From contig NFUW01000001.1 in NCBI GenBank assembly GCA_002127285.1, positions 12,057-76,056 on the forward strand: DNA of 64,000 nucleotides, read 5' to 3'. The number at the start of each line of letters is the position of its first letter. The first letter of the stretch is position 1. A model generated the notes under the pieces. That model was not told the origin of the DNA, did not search any database, and was given only the letters and a program-made list of their open reading frames with translations. Shown piece by piece: positions 34,001-43,813 of this stretch. This stretch comes from Chitinophagaceae bacterium IBVUCB1. GTDB lineage: Bacteria; Bacteroidota; Bacteroidia; Chitinophagales; Chitinophagaceae. Made by a program: the position numbers and the translations under genes.

Positions 34001-35734
34001 TTAAAATTTCAGACGAACACCACCGAATATATTTACACCATACGCCCTGTACCCATACCAACGCTCATATTGATTATTAAATATATTATTTACCTGTGCA
34101 AATGCACTCAACCTCGGTATTATCTGATACTCTGCACCTGCACCCAAATCAAAAGCCGATGGCAGCTTCACACTGCGGTTGCCTTTATCTACCGCATACA
34201 TCCCATCCAGCACAGTCAGGTAGCCAGTTATAACCAAATCCTGCATCGGCCTTACAGACAAGTCGGCTTGCAGCCTGAGCGATGGCAGATGCCATGCATG
34301 CCTGTTGACATCTGCATCGTAGGTAGTATAAGTGATGCTACCGCCAACAGACACTGTTTGTCCTACCGTGTAGCGCAAAGAACCTTGCAGCGATACGGCG
34401 TTTACCTTATCGTACACTACCAAAAACTCTTTATTGTCAGTTGCAGTATCGTTGATGAATAGAGGCATATTGCCATATTGCCACCACGATGCCCTGCCAC
34501 CTACCGTTATGTGCTTGCCGATATTGGTTTGCAAACCTGCATACACTTCGTCGCTATGTGTTTGTGCCAATCCTTTGAAGATGGATAAGTAAGGATTATC
34601 AGTTGCCAGTTGCTCAAAGGTATTTTGACGAAGCTGCCCGTTCCAGCCTGCAGAGAATAGGAGTTGTGATGCCTTAGCCAATCTCACATTCAGTTGCACA
34701 TCGGGCAGCAAATAAGTATTCTGTAATCCGAATGTTGGGTATAGCCCCAACTTTCCCTCAAGTGCACCTTTTCTGTATTGTACCGATGGTGCTACTTGCA
34801 CATAATTGTTAGACTGTTGTATAGTTGTATTCGTAGTATAGTTTGACAATGCACCATTTACTGCCAATCCTATTTGTAATGAAGTATCTATCGTATAGGT
34901 AAATGGCAACTTGGCAGTTACATTATACTCGTTACAATCAAAACCAGTTATCCTGTTCATGCTATAGGTGCGCACATTCACATAAGGATGATAAGCCCAT
35001 TTTTCATTATCCGTATTCTTCGCATCTATCGTTAGGTTAAAGCCCGTATGTCTTAGCCCTACTTGGTCTTCGGTGTAGTTATACAAGTTATTATCATACC
35101 CAAACAGGTTGAACCTATTATACAACACACCTACACCACCATGCCATAGCATTTTATCGGTTTTGTAATAACCATCCGCATCCAATCCCGTCAGTGCCGA
35201 TTTCTGATACAACAAACTACCATCTTGCGACAAGTGTCTTACATTGAATACGGTGTAATAGTTGCGTCCTTTCAATCCACCAAAACCGGCATCTAATAAC
35301 AATGTACCGAGGTTGCCACCTGCCAGCCGCACATAGTTAGCAAATTGTTTGCGCGCGCTATCCTTACCCAACGCCAAAGGACGTAATGGCAGCGCGCTAT
35401 ACGTGTATTGCAGGTTTTGTGCAGGTACATCGTAGCTCATGGGCAGTATTGCCGTATCAATGGGAGGCAGGTCGGGCGTGGTTTCAGGCTTTACCGCCTG
35501 CTTCACTTCCGGCCTGTACGATTGTATGATTTCTATAGTAGCAGCTTTCAGGTCTGCGCTGTCTTTGGCCTGCACTTTATTTTGTGATACTTTCTTTGCA
35601 ACGGGTTTCTTTACTTCCTTTTTCTTCGTTACAGCTTTTGCTGTTTTTTTAGCCACGTTCTTTTTACGTTGCGCATCGGCAGTAAACGTCAATGGCAACA
35701 ACAAAAGCAGTATATATGTTATTTTCAATTTCAT
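34001..35734 (-). CDS. Outer-membrane beta-barrel protein with Lys-rich N-terminal segment
   Basis: 577 residues. Signal peptide to TADAQ. Residues 22-60 are a Lys-rich, helical-looking stretch (RKKNVAKKTAKAVTKKKEVK) with no counterpart in plain porins. The rest, from about 105, is a succession of amphipathic strands (NYYTVFNVRHLSQDG, WHGGVGVLYNRFNLFGY) ending in IFGGVRLKF, a terminal Phe suited to BAM insertion. It resembles the barrel of TonB-dependent receptors but has no recognisable plug domain. It lies 12 nt after the large TPR gene, so the two are one unit. Function unknown. Confidence 0.68.
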   Translation of the reverse strand: MKLKITYILLLLLPLTFTADAQRKKNVAKKTAKAVTKKKEVKKPVAKKVSQNKVQAKDSADLKAATIEIIQSYRPEVKQAVKPETTPDLPPIDTAILPMSYDVPAQNLQYTYSALPLRPLALGKDSARKQFANYVRLAGGNLGTLLLDAGFGGLKGRNYYTVFNVRHLSQDGSLLYQKSALTGLDADGYYKTDKMLWHGGVGVLYNRFNLFGYDNNLYNYTEDQVGLRHTGFNLTIDAKNTDNEKWAYHPYVNVRTYSMNRITGFDCNEYNVTAKLPFTYTIDTSLQIGLAVNGALSNYTTNTTIQQSNNYVQVAPSVQYRKGALEGKLGLYPTFGLQNTYLLPDVQLNVRLAKASQLLFSAGWNGQLRQNTFEQLATDNPYLSIFKGLAQTHSDEVYAGLQTNIGKHITVGGRASWWQYGNMPLFINDTATDNKEFLVVYDKVNAVSLQGSLRYTVGQTVSVGGSITYTTYDADVNRHAWHLPSLRLQADLSVRPMQDLVITGYLTVLDGMYAVDKGNRSVKLPSAFDLGAGAEYQIIPRLSAFAQVNNIFNNQYERWYGYRAYGVNIFGGVRLKF

Positions 35735-35746
35735 GTTTGTGCCTTG

Positions 35747-38700
35747 TTAGTCTTGCTTCAGTTTACCTTGTTTCTTTTCGTTTGCTTTTGCTTCTTCCAG
35801 TTTCTTCTCCGCTACCGCTTTCAGTTCGGGTACTTTGGCATTCTTCACCATGCTTTGCAGCAATGCCTTGGCGTTGAAGTAGTCTTCCTGCTTCATCAAC
35901 ACATCCGCAATTATCAGGTACGATTTCAGCGTTATCACATCGTTGCCACCTGCCAGTTTCACCGCTTTATTAGCAAGTTCTTCCGCATCTTTCAGTTTAT
36001 TATTTTTCAGCGCCGCTTCTGCTGTGTAGTAATTCGCCTCTGCTGCTACGATGGATTTTTTATTGCCTGTCATTTTGCCAAACATTACATAGGCTTCATC
36101 TTGCCTGCCTGCTTCGTACAGCGATTTAGCTTTGATATACGAACCCTCTGTTACAAGCGCGTCATTCAGCGATGGCATTTGCAGCAAAGTATCTGCATAG
36201 GCAGCCGCTTCATTATATTTCTTCTGATGATAACCCGTACGCATCATGCCCATGTACGCCTCTTGCAGGTTTTCCTTGCCCATTGCATAGTTGCGCAGCA
36301 TACCATAATATCTGAAAGCATCGGGATGGTTATTGGCAAACGCTGCAATGCTCGCGGCTTTCAATGCACTACGCTCCGCAAAATCACTCCAGCCTTTTTG
36401 CAGCACTGCATCGTAATGAGCAAGCGCATCTTTCATTTCGTTAAGCTGATAATGCGTTTCTGCTTTGTAGTAGTGCGCTTTGGTTGCAAACACACCATCA
36501 GGGTATTGCTTCAGATACGCTCCCAGCGATTGCTTCGCTTTATCCCAATTGCCCGATGCATACAAGGCTTCTGCAGCACTGTAGTAGGTAGTGTCTAATG
36601 TATTATCATCCGTCAGGCGTATGTTATTATCCTTCAACAGTTGTGCAAAAGCTTGCGGCTGATTATTGTCTATATATAAACTACGCAGCGCATCTAATGC
36701 AGTAGTTCTTTCTTCTGCGTTGGTATGTTCAGTTACTATATGCTTATACGCCTCTATCGCTTTTTCATCCGCCTTTTGCTGCTGGTGGCAGAAACCTATT
36801 TTCATCCATGCTCTGGCTGCATAGCGTGTATTGTCTTGTGCAGTAGCAAGTGGTGTTAGTGTAGCAATCGCTTGCTGGTATTTATCTTCCTCTATCTGCA
36901 CCAATGCCAACTCATAACGTGCATCATTCGCGTATTTAGATGCAGGTTTTGTATTCATCAATCCCTGCATCATGGCTGCTTTCTCTGCGCGTTTACCTAT
37001 TACACCCAGCACAATACCTTTTTGGTAGCGTGCATAATCAGCATCCTCACCGTTTGCGGCTATTACTTTTTCGTACAGCCCAATGGCTTTCATATAGCCT
37101 TTCTGCATAAACACAGCATCCGCTTCGCGCAGCACGGCATCCATTGTACTGCTACCGGTGGCTTTCATTTGCGCTTGGGCAAAATACCATTGTGCCGCTT
37201 CAAAATCTTGCTGCTCCATAGCCGCATAGCCCATATTGGTATAGGCATTGTGCAACGTGGCATTGGGTGCAATGCCTTCTGCTTTGTTTGCTACCAGTGC
37301 TTTGGTTACAAACTGTTCGCAGTAGTTAATTACATCGGCAAACCTTCTTGTTTTATATGCCAGTTCACCTTTCCAAAAATTTGCAGCTTGTTCATATTTC
37401 TCATCAGGTGTTCGTTGCAGCGATACGCTGAGCAGGCTGTCTGCCATCAGCAGATTACCTGCTTGCAATTGTGCCATGGCATAGCCGTAAGCAACTTTTT
37501 GCTGCACTACCCAATAGGCGGCATCTTTTGTATTTACATCACTCAATATGGCATAGGCTTCGGTGTATTTATTGGTTTTAACTAACAAGTCCGACAGCAT
37601 TGTTTTTGCTTCGTCTTTGTAGGCAGATGACGGGTAAGAAGTCAGCAGGTCGTTGATGCGCGTCAATGCTTCATCATTATACCCCATCGCATACGATAAC
37701 TTGGCTGCTAATAACAGTGCGGCTTCTCTTTGCGTGGAGTTGAACGGCATATCGGCACATATGCCAAAGGCATTGCGTGCGCTTTTGCTATCATTCATTT
37801 TCAGGTGGCAATCGCCCAACAAGTACATGGCTGTCTGCGACAGCGAATCGCGGGTATCGCTTAGCTGGCTGAATTTATCAATGGCCTGCTCCCATTGCTG
37901 CTCGTTGTAGTAGCAATATGCCATCTCGTACAGATCTTCTTTGCGTATCCTGTCCACATTATTGTAGTAGTGTTCAAAATACGGCAATGCTTCTTTGTAC
38001 CGTTTTTCTTCAAAGAGTATTTGTGCTGCCAGCAGGTGCAGCTCGTTATCGTAATACAGTTTTTCGCGCGATTGTATCAGGCGTTTCGCTTCCTGCAGTG
38101 CTTTTGCCTTATTGCCTGTGAAGTAGTATATCTCTGCTACATAATAAGGTACTATTATTTTATAATCCTTGTCATTGGCTATGCGTTCAAACGATTTCAG
38201 CGCATCCTCGTAGTCGTTCTTATTATATGCCAGCAAGCCATAGTAATAGTTGCCAGCCAGATAGTATTTACCATCTGCCAGTTCTTTAATAGACTGAAAC
38301 AGTTCCCTTGCCCTGTCAAACTGCTTTACGTTGAAGTAACAGTATGCCAATTCAAACTTCGCATCTGCTATTTCTTTATTACTAAGGTTAGCAATGCCTG
38401 CCAATTCGTAGTAATAAATAGCACTTGCCAGTTGGTTGTGCTTAAAATAATATTGCGCTACTGCAAATGCGGTGCGTTCTTTATAAGCAGGGTTAGCCGT
38501 TTTGTTGATGTAGTTAGTAGCCGTCGCGTCGCAGTTTTGTTCTTCTGTTTTCAGTGCTGCGATGGCACGGTAATACCCTGCTCTATCAACTGCATCTTTA
38601 TCTGCGGTTTGTTGTTGTTTGCTTACAGCGTCCAGATACTGCTTAGCGCTTTGCGCAGCATTGGCATACATGCCGCTTTCGTATTGCTGCGCAGCTTGTG

Positions 38701-38821
38701 TCAGCAAATTATCGGGCGCACGATGCGATGTGTGTAATTGAGCCGAAGCCTGATGGCTCAACAGCGACACTGCTAAACACATCAGGCTTCGTTTATAAAA
38801 CTGTTCCTTTCTTTTAACCAT
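35747..38821 (-). CDS. Large tetratricopeptide-repeat protein
   Basis: 1024 residues. It has a signal peptide (MVKRKEQFYKRSLMCLAVSLL...ASAQ) and then almost only TPR-type helix pairs; recurring elements include ARYELALVQIEEDKYQQAI, AKFELAYCYFNVKQFDRARE, AYTNMGYAAMEQQDFEAAQWYF and DALRSLYIDNNQPQAF. It ends in a Lys/Glu-rich segment (AEKKLEEAKANEKKQGKLK). It is presumably a periplasmic scaffold working with the beta-barrel encoded 12 nt downstream; long TPR proteins next to outer-membrane proteins are common in this phylum. The specific partner is not known. Confidence 0.82.
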   Translation of the reverse strand: MVKRKEQFYKRSLMCLAVSLLSHQASAQLHTSHRAPDNLLTQAAQQYESGMYANAAQSAKQYLDAVSKQQQTADKDAVDRAGYYRAIAALKTEEQNCDATATNYINKTANPAYKERTAFAVAQYYFKHNQLASAIYYYELAGIANLSNKEIADAKFELAYCYFNVKQFDRARELFQSIKELADGKYYLAGNYYYGLLAYNKNDYEDALKSFERIANDKDYKIIVPYYVAEIYYFTGNKAKALQEAKRLIQSREKLYYDNELHLLAAQILFEEKRYKEALPYFEHYYNNVDRIRKEDLYEMAYCYYNEQQWEQAIDKFSQLSDTRDSLSQTAMYLLGDCHLKMNDSKSARNAFGICADMPFNSTQREAALLLAAKLSYAMGYNDEALTRINDLLTSYPSSAYKDEAKTMLSDLLVKTNKYTEAYAILSDVNTKDAAYWVVQQKVAYGYAMAQLQAGNLLMADSLLSVSLQRTPDEKYEQAANFWKGELAYKTRRFADVINYCEQFVTKALVANKAEGIAPNATLHNAYTNMGYAAMEQQDFEAAQWYFAQAQMKATGSSTMDAVLREADAVFMQKGYMKAIGLYEKVIAANGEDADYARYQKGIVLGVIGKRAEKAAMMQGLMNTKPASKYANDARYELALVQIEEDKYQQAIATLTPLATAQDNTRYAARAWMKIGFCHQQQKADEKAIEAYKHIVTEHTNAEERTTALDALRSLYIDNNQPQAFAQLLKDNNIRLTDDNTLDTTYYSAAEALYASGNWDKAKQSLGAYLKQYPDGVFATKAHYYKAETHYQLNEMKDALAHYDAVLQKGWSDFAERSALKAASIAAFANNHPDAFRYYGMLRNYAMGKENLQEAYMGMMRTGYHQKKYNEAAAYADTLLQMPSLNDALVTEGSYIKAKSLYEAGRQDEAYVMFGKMTGNKKSIVAAEANYYTAEAALKNNKLKDAEELANKAVKLAGGNDVITLKSYLIIADVLMKQEDYFNAKALLQSMVKNAKVPELKAVAEKKLEEAKANEKKQGKLKQD

Positions 38822-38834
38822 TCAATTATTTACA

Positions 38835-41240
38835 TTAAAAATTCCATGTGACATTCAGGCTTGGGAATAATGGCAACTGAAATACGCGCACATTATCTTT
38901 TCTATCTACATAAAATATATTATTCCTGTTATACACGTTCGTAATGCTCAAAGATGTTTCTAAGTTAGAATATTTGTTTAACAAAAATCTCTTTTTAACT
39001 GACATGTCTAAACGATGGTAGGACGACAACCTGCCTCCGTTTATGTCGCTAGCATATAAGAGTCCTTGCGTTCCGTTTTGTTGTGCAACATTTGTACCAA
39101 TGCTATTGGAAAGCGGGTTAAGGTTTTCATAAAAACCTTGTGTTTGTGTAAAAGGGAATGGTGAACCGTAATTGAATCTGCCCGAAATTTCTAAATCTTT
39201 CTTTTTGCCGAATGTATATGATGCCAACAAATTCAGGTTCAATCTCCTGTCAAACGGAGGGGCATATGTTTGTTTTTCTACATCATACACAAAAGTATAG
39301 TTGGGTGGTGGTGCTGTTACCTTATTGTCTTTTACAACCAATGTTTCATACCTCACTTGCTGGTAAGAAATAACTCCCCACAAATACCACCTGTTTTTAT
39401 TGTATTTGGCAGACAGGTCTATACCATATGCTTTACCCGAACCTGAAATAAAATTCGGGTCGCTGGATTGTATTTTGATACGGCTCAGCTCAATGTTTCT
39501 GGTAAAGTTCTTATACCAAGGCTCCAGATTAAATTCTACATCCTGTACATCTACCTCAATACCGCCTAAAACGTGATAGGCTGTCTGCAGGTTATTATCA
39601 ATAGGCTGTTGGTCAGTATTAATAATCGTTTGGTCGGGGCTTAACAAAAAACCTGTAAAGAAGTTAACAATATCTCTGTCACTCTTGGTACTGATGATGT
39701 TTTGCGAATACATACCTGCTGCACCTTTCAGGCGAATGGTGTTTGTAAGGTTATACTTCAAACCCAAACGTGGTTCGGGCGATAACTTGCTGATAGCTGA
39801 ATAATACTGTACCCTGATCCCTGGTTCAAAAACCAACTTTTCATTAAAGTTTTTTCTGTACATAAAATACAGGGCTGCCAATGTATTTCTTCTATCCAAT
39901 GTAATGCGGTTGCCTACTACATCTTTATAGTCCAATGTTGTATGAAAACCACTAACCTCTACACCATATTTTATCTGGCTGTAGCCTGGCATAAAGTAGG
40001 TGAAATCTATAGCTCCTTCAAACCCCTCAATACTGCTGCCCCTTGGCACAATAGGCAATTCGTTGAAATTTGTGTAATCTATATCATATTTAGAATAGGC
40101 AAAGCGGCCGTTAATAAGTGCCGCACTTGTACCCGGTGTTACTACAAAGTTGGCGCCTGCGCCGGACGCCCTCCAGCGAAAATCTGCGTTGGCAACATCC
40201 GAATTTGGCTTTAATACTTTTGCTCTATCGTCAAAACTGAAGCCGAATACATTCAATTTGCTACCGTTATCTCCGTTATACGTCAGCTTGCCATACAAAT
40301 CTGTAAATGCATATGGCAGCCCATACTCATATTGGTTGCCAAGTCCACCATACAGTGGTTGCGATGTTTGGTCAAGATAGCTATGTTTTACTGACATAAG
40401 GAATGTAAGCGATGAGCCGCCTTCTTCTTTCGATTTTGCCAGCGGGCCTTCCAGTAAAGCCCTCGCCATAATAGGCGATGCAGAAAGCTTGCCTGACAAT
40501 CTGTTTTTATTACCATCTTTAGTGCGTACATCTAAAATAGCTGAAGTACGGTTACCGTATTGTGCGTTAAAGCCTGCTGTTTGCACTTCTACATTTCGAA
40601 TGGCATCCGTTTCAAATACTGAATACAAACCTATTGAGTGGAAAGGGTTGTAAATGGTAATACCATCTAACAATATACCTGTTTGTGATGGTGCACCACC
40701 ACGTATATACAGCTGTCCGCCCTGGTCGCCCGTAAACACCACACCGGGTACTACTTGCAGGTATTGGGCTATATCAGGCTCACCACCGGCACTGGGCAAT
40801 AATTTCATTTCCCTCGGGGTAATGGTAATAGACCCTGCCTTTACCTGTGTTTGCTTTTCCGTCTTTCTTGCAGATACTTCTACACCTCCCAATTCTTGGC
40901 TTCTCTGGCCTAGAAACAACTTTTTCGTTATTACATCACCTGCTTTTACCGTAACAGGTACACGTACTGTATCATATCCTATAAGGCTGGTAAACAATGT
41001 ATAAGACCCTGGTTTCACCTGTGTGATAGTAAAATAACCATTCACGTCTGTCTGCACCCCAATTTTGGTGCCTTCCAATATTACATTTGTAAATATTACA
41101 GGCTCACCCGATGCCTTATCATACACAAAGCCTTTGATGATACCTGTATTTGCTTGTTGCGCATATACCTTGATGCCCATAAGCGTGGTTATCATCAGTA
41201 AAAAACATGCAGCAGATTGCTGCAAATAGGTTGATTTCAT
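38835..41240 (-). CDS. TonB-dependent receptor with carboxypeptidase-like regulatory domain
   Basis: 801 residues. Signal peptide to VYAQ. Residues 30-115 are a carboxypeptidase-regulatory-like beta domain (GIIKGFVYDKASGEPVIFTN, GYFTITQVKPGSYTLFTSL). The plug domain follows (TQVKAGSITITPREMKLLPS, LYIRGGAPSQTGILLDGITIYN, RNVEVQTAGFNAQYGNRTSAILDV), and the rest forms the 22-strand barrel, ending FPSLNVTWNF. It imports an unidentified ligand across the outer membrane using TonB/ExbBD energy. No SusD partner follows it, so a starch-type pair is unlikely. It is 13 nt upstream of the TPR gene and on the same strand. Confidence 0.86.
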   Translation of the reverse strand: MKSTYLQQSAACFLLMITTLMGIKVYAQQANTGIIKGFVYDKASGEPVIFTNVILEGTKIGVQTDVNGYFTITQVKPGSYTLFTSLIGYDTVRVPVTVKAGDVITKKLFLGQRSQELGGVEVSARKTEKQTQVKAGSITITPREMKLLPSAGGEPDIAQYLQVVPGVVFTGDQGGQLYIRGGAPSQTGILLDGITIYNPFHSIGLYSVFETDAIRNVEVQTAGFNAQYGNRTSAILDVRTKDGNKNRLSGKLSASPIMARALLEGPLAKSKEEGGSSLTFLMSVKHSYLDQTSQPLYGGLGNQYEYGLPYAFTDLYGKLTYNGDNGSKLNVFGFSFDDRAKVLKPNSDVANADFRWRASGAGANFVVTPGTSAALINGRFAYSKYDIDYTNFNELPIVPRGSSIEGFEGAIDFTYFMPGYSQIKYGVEVSGFHTTLDYKDVVGNRITLDRRNTLAALYFMYRKNFNEKLVFEPGIRVQYYSAISKLSPEPRLGLKYNLTNTIRLKGAAGMYSQNIISTKSDRDIVNFFTGFLLSPDQTIINTDQQPIDNNLQTAYHVLGGIEVDVQDVEFNLEPWYKNFTRNIELSRIKIQSSDPNFISGSGKAYGIDLSAKYNKNRWYLWGVISYQQVRYETLVVKDNKVTAPPPNYTFVYDVEKQTYAPPFDRRLNLNLLASYTFGKKKDLEISGRFNYGSPFPFTQTQGFYENLNPLSNSIGTNVAQQNGTQGLLYASDINGGRLSSYHRLDMSVKKRFLLNKYSNLETSLSITNVYNRNNIFYVDRKDNVRVFQLPLFPSLNVTWNF

Positions 41241-41407
41241 TAAAATAGTATTAAAGTGCCCCGAAAAATAATTCTTTCAGTAATAATATGGGCGTAACAA
41301 AGATAGGAATTACATAACAGTGACCAAAAGCATATCTGGCGCATTTCAATTAGCATATTTGCATAATATAATAGCTTAGTTTTAGCTATTTATGTAATAT
41401 TGCCCGC

Positions 41408-42919
41408 ATGAAGATTTTCAGTGCTTCACAAATAAAAGCCTGCGATGCATACACCATACATGCAGCACATATCACCTCTATCAACCTGATGGAACGTGCT
41501 GCTGCTGCTTGTACAGAATGGCTGATTGCCAACATGCCTAAAGACAGCATCTATATACTACTATGTGGTAGTGGCAATAATGGAGGAGACGGACTGGCAA
41601 TAGCCCGCATGCTGCATCAAACAGGTTATAGTGTCAAGGCTTTTCTACTCAATTTCAGCGGGCAGCTATCCGAAGACTGCCAAACAAACCTGCAAAGGCT
41701 GCAATCAATTGATAACAATCTGGTAGAATTGCTGCAACCAGATGTGTTTATTACTGATATACCATCCAATATCATCATCATTGATGCCATACTTGGTACG
41801 GGGCTCAATCGTGCCGTTGAGGGATGGATTGCTCAGTTCATAGACCACATCAACCAGCTTACCAATACCAAAATAGCAATAGATATACCAAGTGGTATGC
41901 CTGCCGATATGATACCTGCTAATGAGGGAGATATACTTAAAGTAAATCACACCCTCAGTTTTCAGCTATACAAGCGCACTTTTCTGCACCCGGAAACCGG
42001 CAGCTATGCAGGTAAAATAACACTGCTGGATATAGGGCTTCACCCTACTTTTATTGCATCTACACATACCAACTATCAAACTATTGACGAAGAAAAAATA
42101 AAAACACTCTATAAAAAACGTGCCCCCTTCACCCATAAAGGCGATTATGGCACAGCACTGATAGTGGCTGGAAGCAATGGCATGATAGGTGCTGCAACAT
42201 TGGCTGCCAAAGCAACCTTGCGAAGCGGGGCGGGTAAAGTAAAGGTACTATTGCCGCAAATCGGGTATGGCATTGTTCAATCTTCAGTGCCCGAGGCTAT
42301 GTGCATCACCAGCGGCGAAAACCATATTTCAAAAATCAACTGCCCTGCAGATGCGCAATGTATTGGCATAGGCCCAGGTATTGGCACACACGACTATACG
42401 ATTAAAGCATTTGCCGACTTTATAGAGCAGCATAAAAACCCACTGGTACTGGATGCGGATGCACTGAATATATTAGCCAAACAACCTGAACTACTGCACA
42501 AAGTACCCGCAGGCAGTATCCTTACTCCACATCCTAAAGAGTACGAAAGATTGTTTGGAAAAACCAACAATACCATGCAGCAGGCAGAGCATGCACGTAC
42601 ACAAGCAATGCGCTATAATATTTATATCATCCTCAAAGGGCATCATACTGCTATTGCTACACCCGAGGGTGAATGCTGGTATTGTACAAACGGCAATGCA
42701 GGCATGGCTACCGCCGGCAGTGGCGATGTGCTCACAGGTATTGTTACAGGCTTAATGGCGCAAGGCTATAATAGCTACGATGCGGCGCTGCTTGGCGTGT
42801 ACCTCCATGCCAAAGCAGGTGACCTTGCGGCCAGTAAATACGGGCAACAAGGCATGATTGCCGGAGATATTATTAAGAATATTGGTGAAGTATGGAAAGA
42901 GATAGAAAGATTTTTATAA
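41408..42919 (+). CDS. nnr: Bifunctional NAD(P)H-hydrate epimerase / ADP-dependent NAD(P)H-hydrate dehydratase
   Basis: 503 residues. The N-terminal epimerase half (about 1-215) has LCGSGNNGGDGLAIARML, IDAILGTGLNRAVEG and IAIDIPSGMPADM. The C-terminal dehydratase half (about 230-500) has KGDYGTALIVAGSNGMIGAA, the GPGIGTHDYT loop, LVLDADALNIL, ILTPHPKEYERLF and NAGMATAGSGDVLTGIVTGL. Together they repair NADH/NADPH hydrates that form by heat or by glyceraldehyde-3-phosphate dehydrogenase. The stop overlaps nothing; the next small gene follows after 23 nt. Confidence 0.94.
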   Translation: MKIFSASQIKACDAYTIHAAHITSINLMERAAAACTEWLIANMPKDSIYILLCGSGNNGGDGLAIARMLHQTGYSVKAFLLNFSGQLSEDCQTNLQRLQSIDNNLVELLQPDVFITDIPSNIIIIDAILGTGLNRAVEGWIAQFIDHINQLTNTKIAIDIPSGMPADMIPANEGDILKVNHTLSFQLYKRTFLHPETGSYAGKITLLDIGLHPTFIASTHTNYQTIDEEKIKTLYKKRAPFTHKGDYGTALIVAGSNGMIGAATLAAKATLRSGAGKVKVLLPQIGYGIVQSSVPEAMCITSGENHISKINCPADAQCIGIGPGIGTHDYTIKAFADFIEQHKNPLVLDADALNILAKQPELLHKVPAGSILTPHPKEYERLFGKTNNTMQQAEHARTQAMRYNIYIILKGHHTAIATPEGECWYCTNGNAGMATAGSGDVLTGIVTGLMAQGYNSYDAALLGVYLHAKAGDLAASKYGQQGMIAGDIIKNIGEVWKEIERFL

Positions 42920-42942
42920 ATTTATCCAAACATTATAATGCA

Positions 42943-43179
42943 ATGAAACAATTTCTACTGATACTATCAGCGGTTGCTACCCTTACAGTCTATACATCTT
43001 GCACCAATAAAGAATTTGTATGCGAGTGTATCAATACCAATACAGCCGATACCATTCGCACTCCTGTACTAAAAGCTTCACAAAAACAAGCAGAAAGGCA
43101 ATGCGAAAACGGCAATGGACAAGTTAGCTCTACATTTGATTGCGAGCTGATTGGCAGCGACACAACTTCTGCTAAATAA
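42943..43179 (+). CDS. Small exported Cys-rich protein, possible lipoprotein
   Basis: 78 residues from ATG 42943 (MKQFLLILSAVATLTVYTSC). The first 20 residues are a signal peptide; the Cys after VYTS could be a lipidation site. The mature part (NKEFVCECINTNTADTIRTP, AERQCENGNGQVSSTFDCEL) has four further cysteines, perhaps two disulfides. The longer frame from ATG 42892 inside the end of nnr adds 17 residues that would put a charged head before the signal peptide. Function unknown; probably co-transcribed with nnr. Confidence 0.6.
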   Translation: MKQFLLILSAVATLTVYTSCTNKEFVCECINTNTADTIRTPVLKASQKQAERQCENGNGQVSSTFDCELIGSDTTSAK

Positions 43180-43659
43180 TTATTTACTTTCCATCTTTAG
43201 CAGCCTTTCCAGCACCACGTAAGTTGCAGGGCATACGGTAGCGTTCTTCAGTGTTAGCGGCACACGCTTTATTAATACATCTTCATCGGTATATGGATAA
43301 CGACGACAGTCACTCGGCCTGTCGTCGTATATTTTACAGGTATTATCAGTATCCAAAAACGGGCAGGGCGATTGCTTCACCACATAATCATTGTCCTCAT
43401 CCAGCCGCAGATAAGTTTCTACAAAATCTCCCTCTTTCATCCGCAGCAGCTTGGCTATGCGTTTTATATCGGGCGTTTTGAAACGGGGCGAATAGTTTTT
43501 GCAGCAGTTGGCACATTGCAGGCAGTCTATTTTGCTAAATGCTTCTTCGTGCAGCGTGGGCAAAGCTTTCAGCATGGCATTCTTGTTGCTTTTTTCCAGC
43601 ATACGCTTATATGCCTTCTGGTTTTCTTTTGCTGCCTTTTCCCAATTGTCAGGTATCAT
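43180..43659 (-). CDS. YkgJ-family cysteine cluster protein
   Basis: 159 residues with CLQCANCCKNYSPRF (about 46-60) and then CPFLDTDNTCKIYDDRPSDC-RRYP (about 100-122), which together match the CxxCxxCC...C...C cluster of the putative zinc or iron chelating UPF0153/YkgJ family. The first 45 residues are basic and helical. Metal identity and substrate are not established for the family. Its stop touches the previous gene's stop (adjacent, convergent). Confidence 0.83.
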   Translation of the reverse strand: MIPDNWEKAAKENQKAYKRMLEKSNKNAMLKALPTLHEEAFSKIDCLQCANCCKNYSPRFKTPDIKRIAKLLRMKEGDFVETYLRLDEDNDYVVKQSPCPFLDTDNTCKIYDDRPSDCRRYPYTDEDVLIKRVPLTLKNATVCPATYVVLERLLKMESK

Positions 43660-43660
43660 A

Positions 43661-43694
43661 AGCCTCCTCCCTGCCTCCTCCCAAGGAGGAGGAG
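43661..43694. repeat. CCTCC/GGAGG intergenic palindrome
   Basis: CTCCTCCCAAGGAGGAG is a perfect inverted repeat preceded by a direct GCCTCCTCCCT copy, directly upstream of the YkgJ-family start. Same style of element as at 58441-58472. Confidence 0.6.
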
Positions 43695-43707
43695 TTTTAT
43701 TTTATAA

Positions 43708-43740
43708 AAAAAGGCTGCACTATACAGCCTTATATTTTTT
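43708..43740 (-). terminator. Terminator of the parA-parB unit
   Basis: AAGGCTG (43711-43717) and CAGCCTT (43725-43731), with runs of A before and T after, so it can act in both directions. Confidence 0.85.
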
Positions 43741-43742
43741 TC

Positions 43743-43813
43743 ATTGAGCCATTCAGCTATTATCAAATCATCACATCATCACATCAAGATTGAGCCATTC
43801 AGCAATTATCAAA
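43743..43813. repeat. 25-bp direct repeat at the parB 3' end
   Basis: The 25 nt at 43743-43767 recur at 43789-43813 with one mismatch (ATTGAGCCATTCAGC common start). TCATCACA copies lie between them. The right copy covers the parB stop codon. Confidence 0.7.

Noticed and set aside
35669-38737. Several long plus-strand frames (309, 237, 280 residues)
   Set aside because: All are opposite the TPR gene; they are rich in Phe, Cys and Ile as expected from reversing Lys/Glu/Ala codons.
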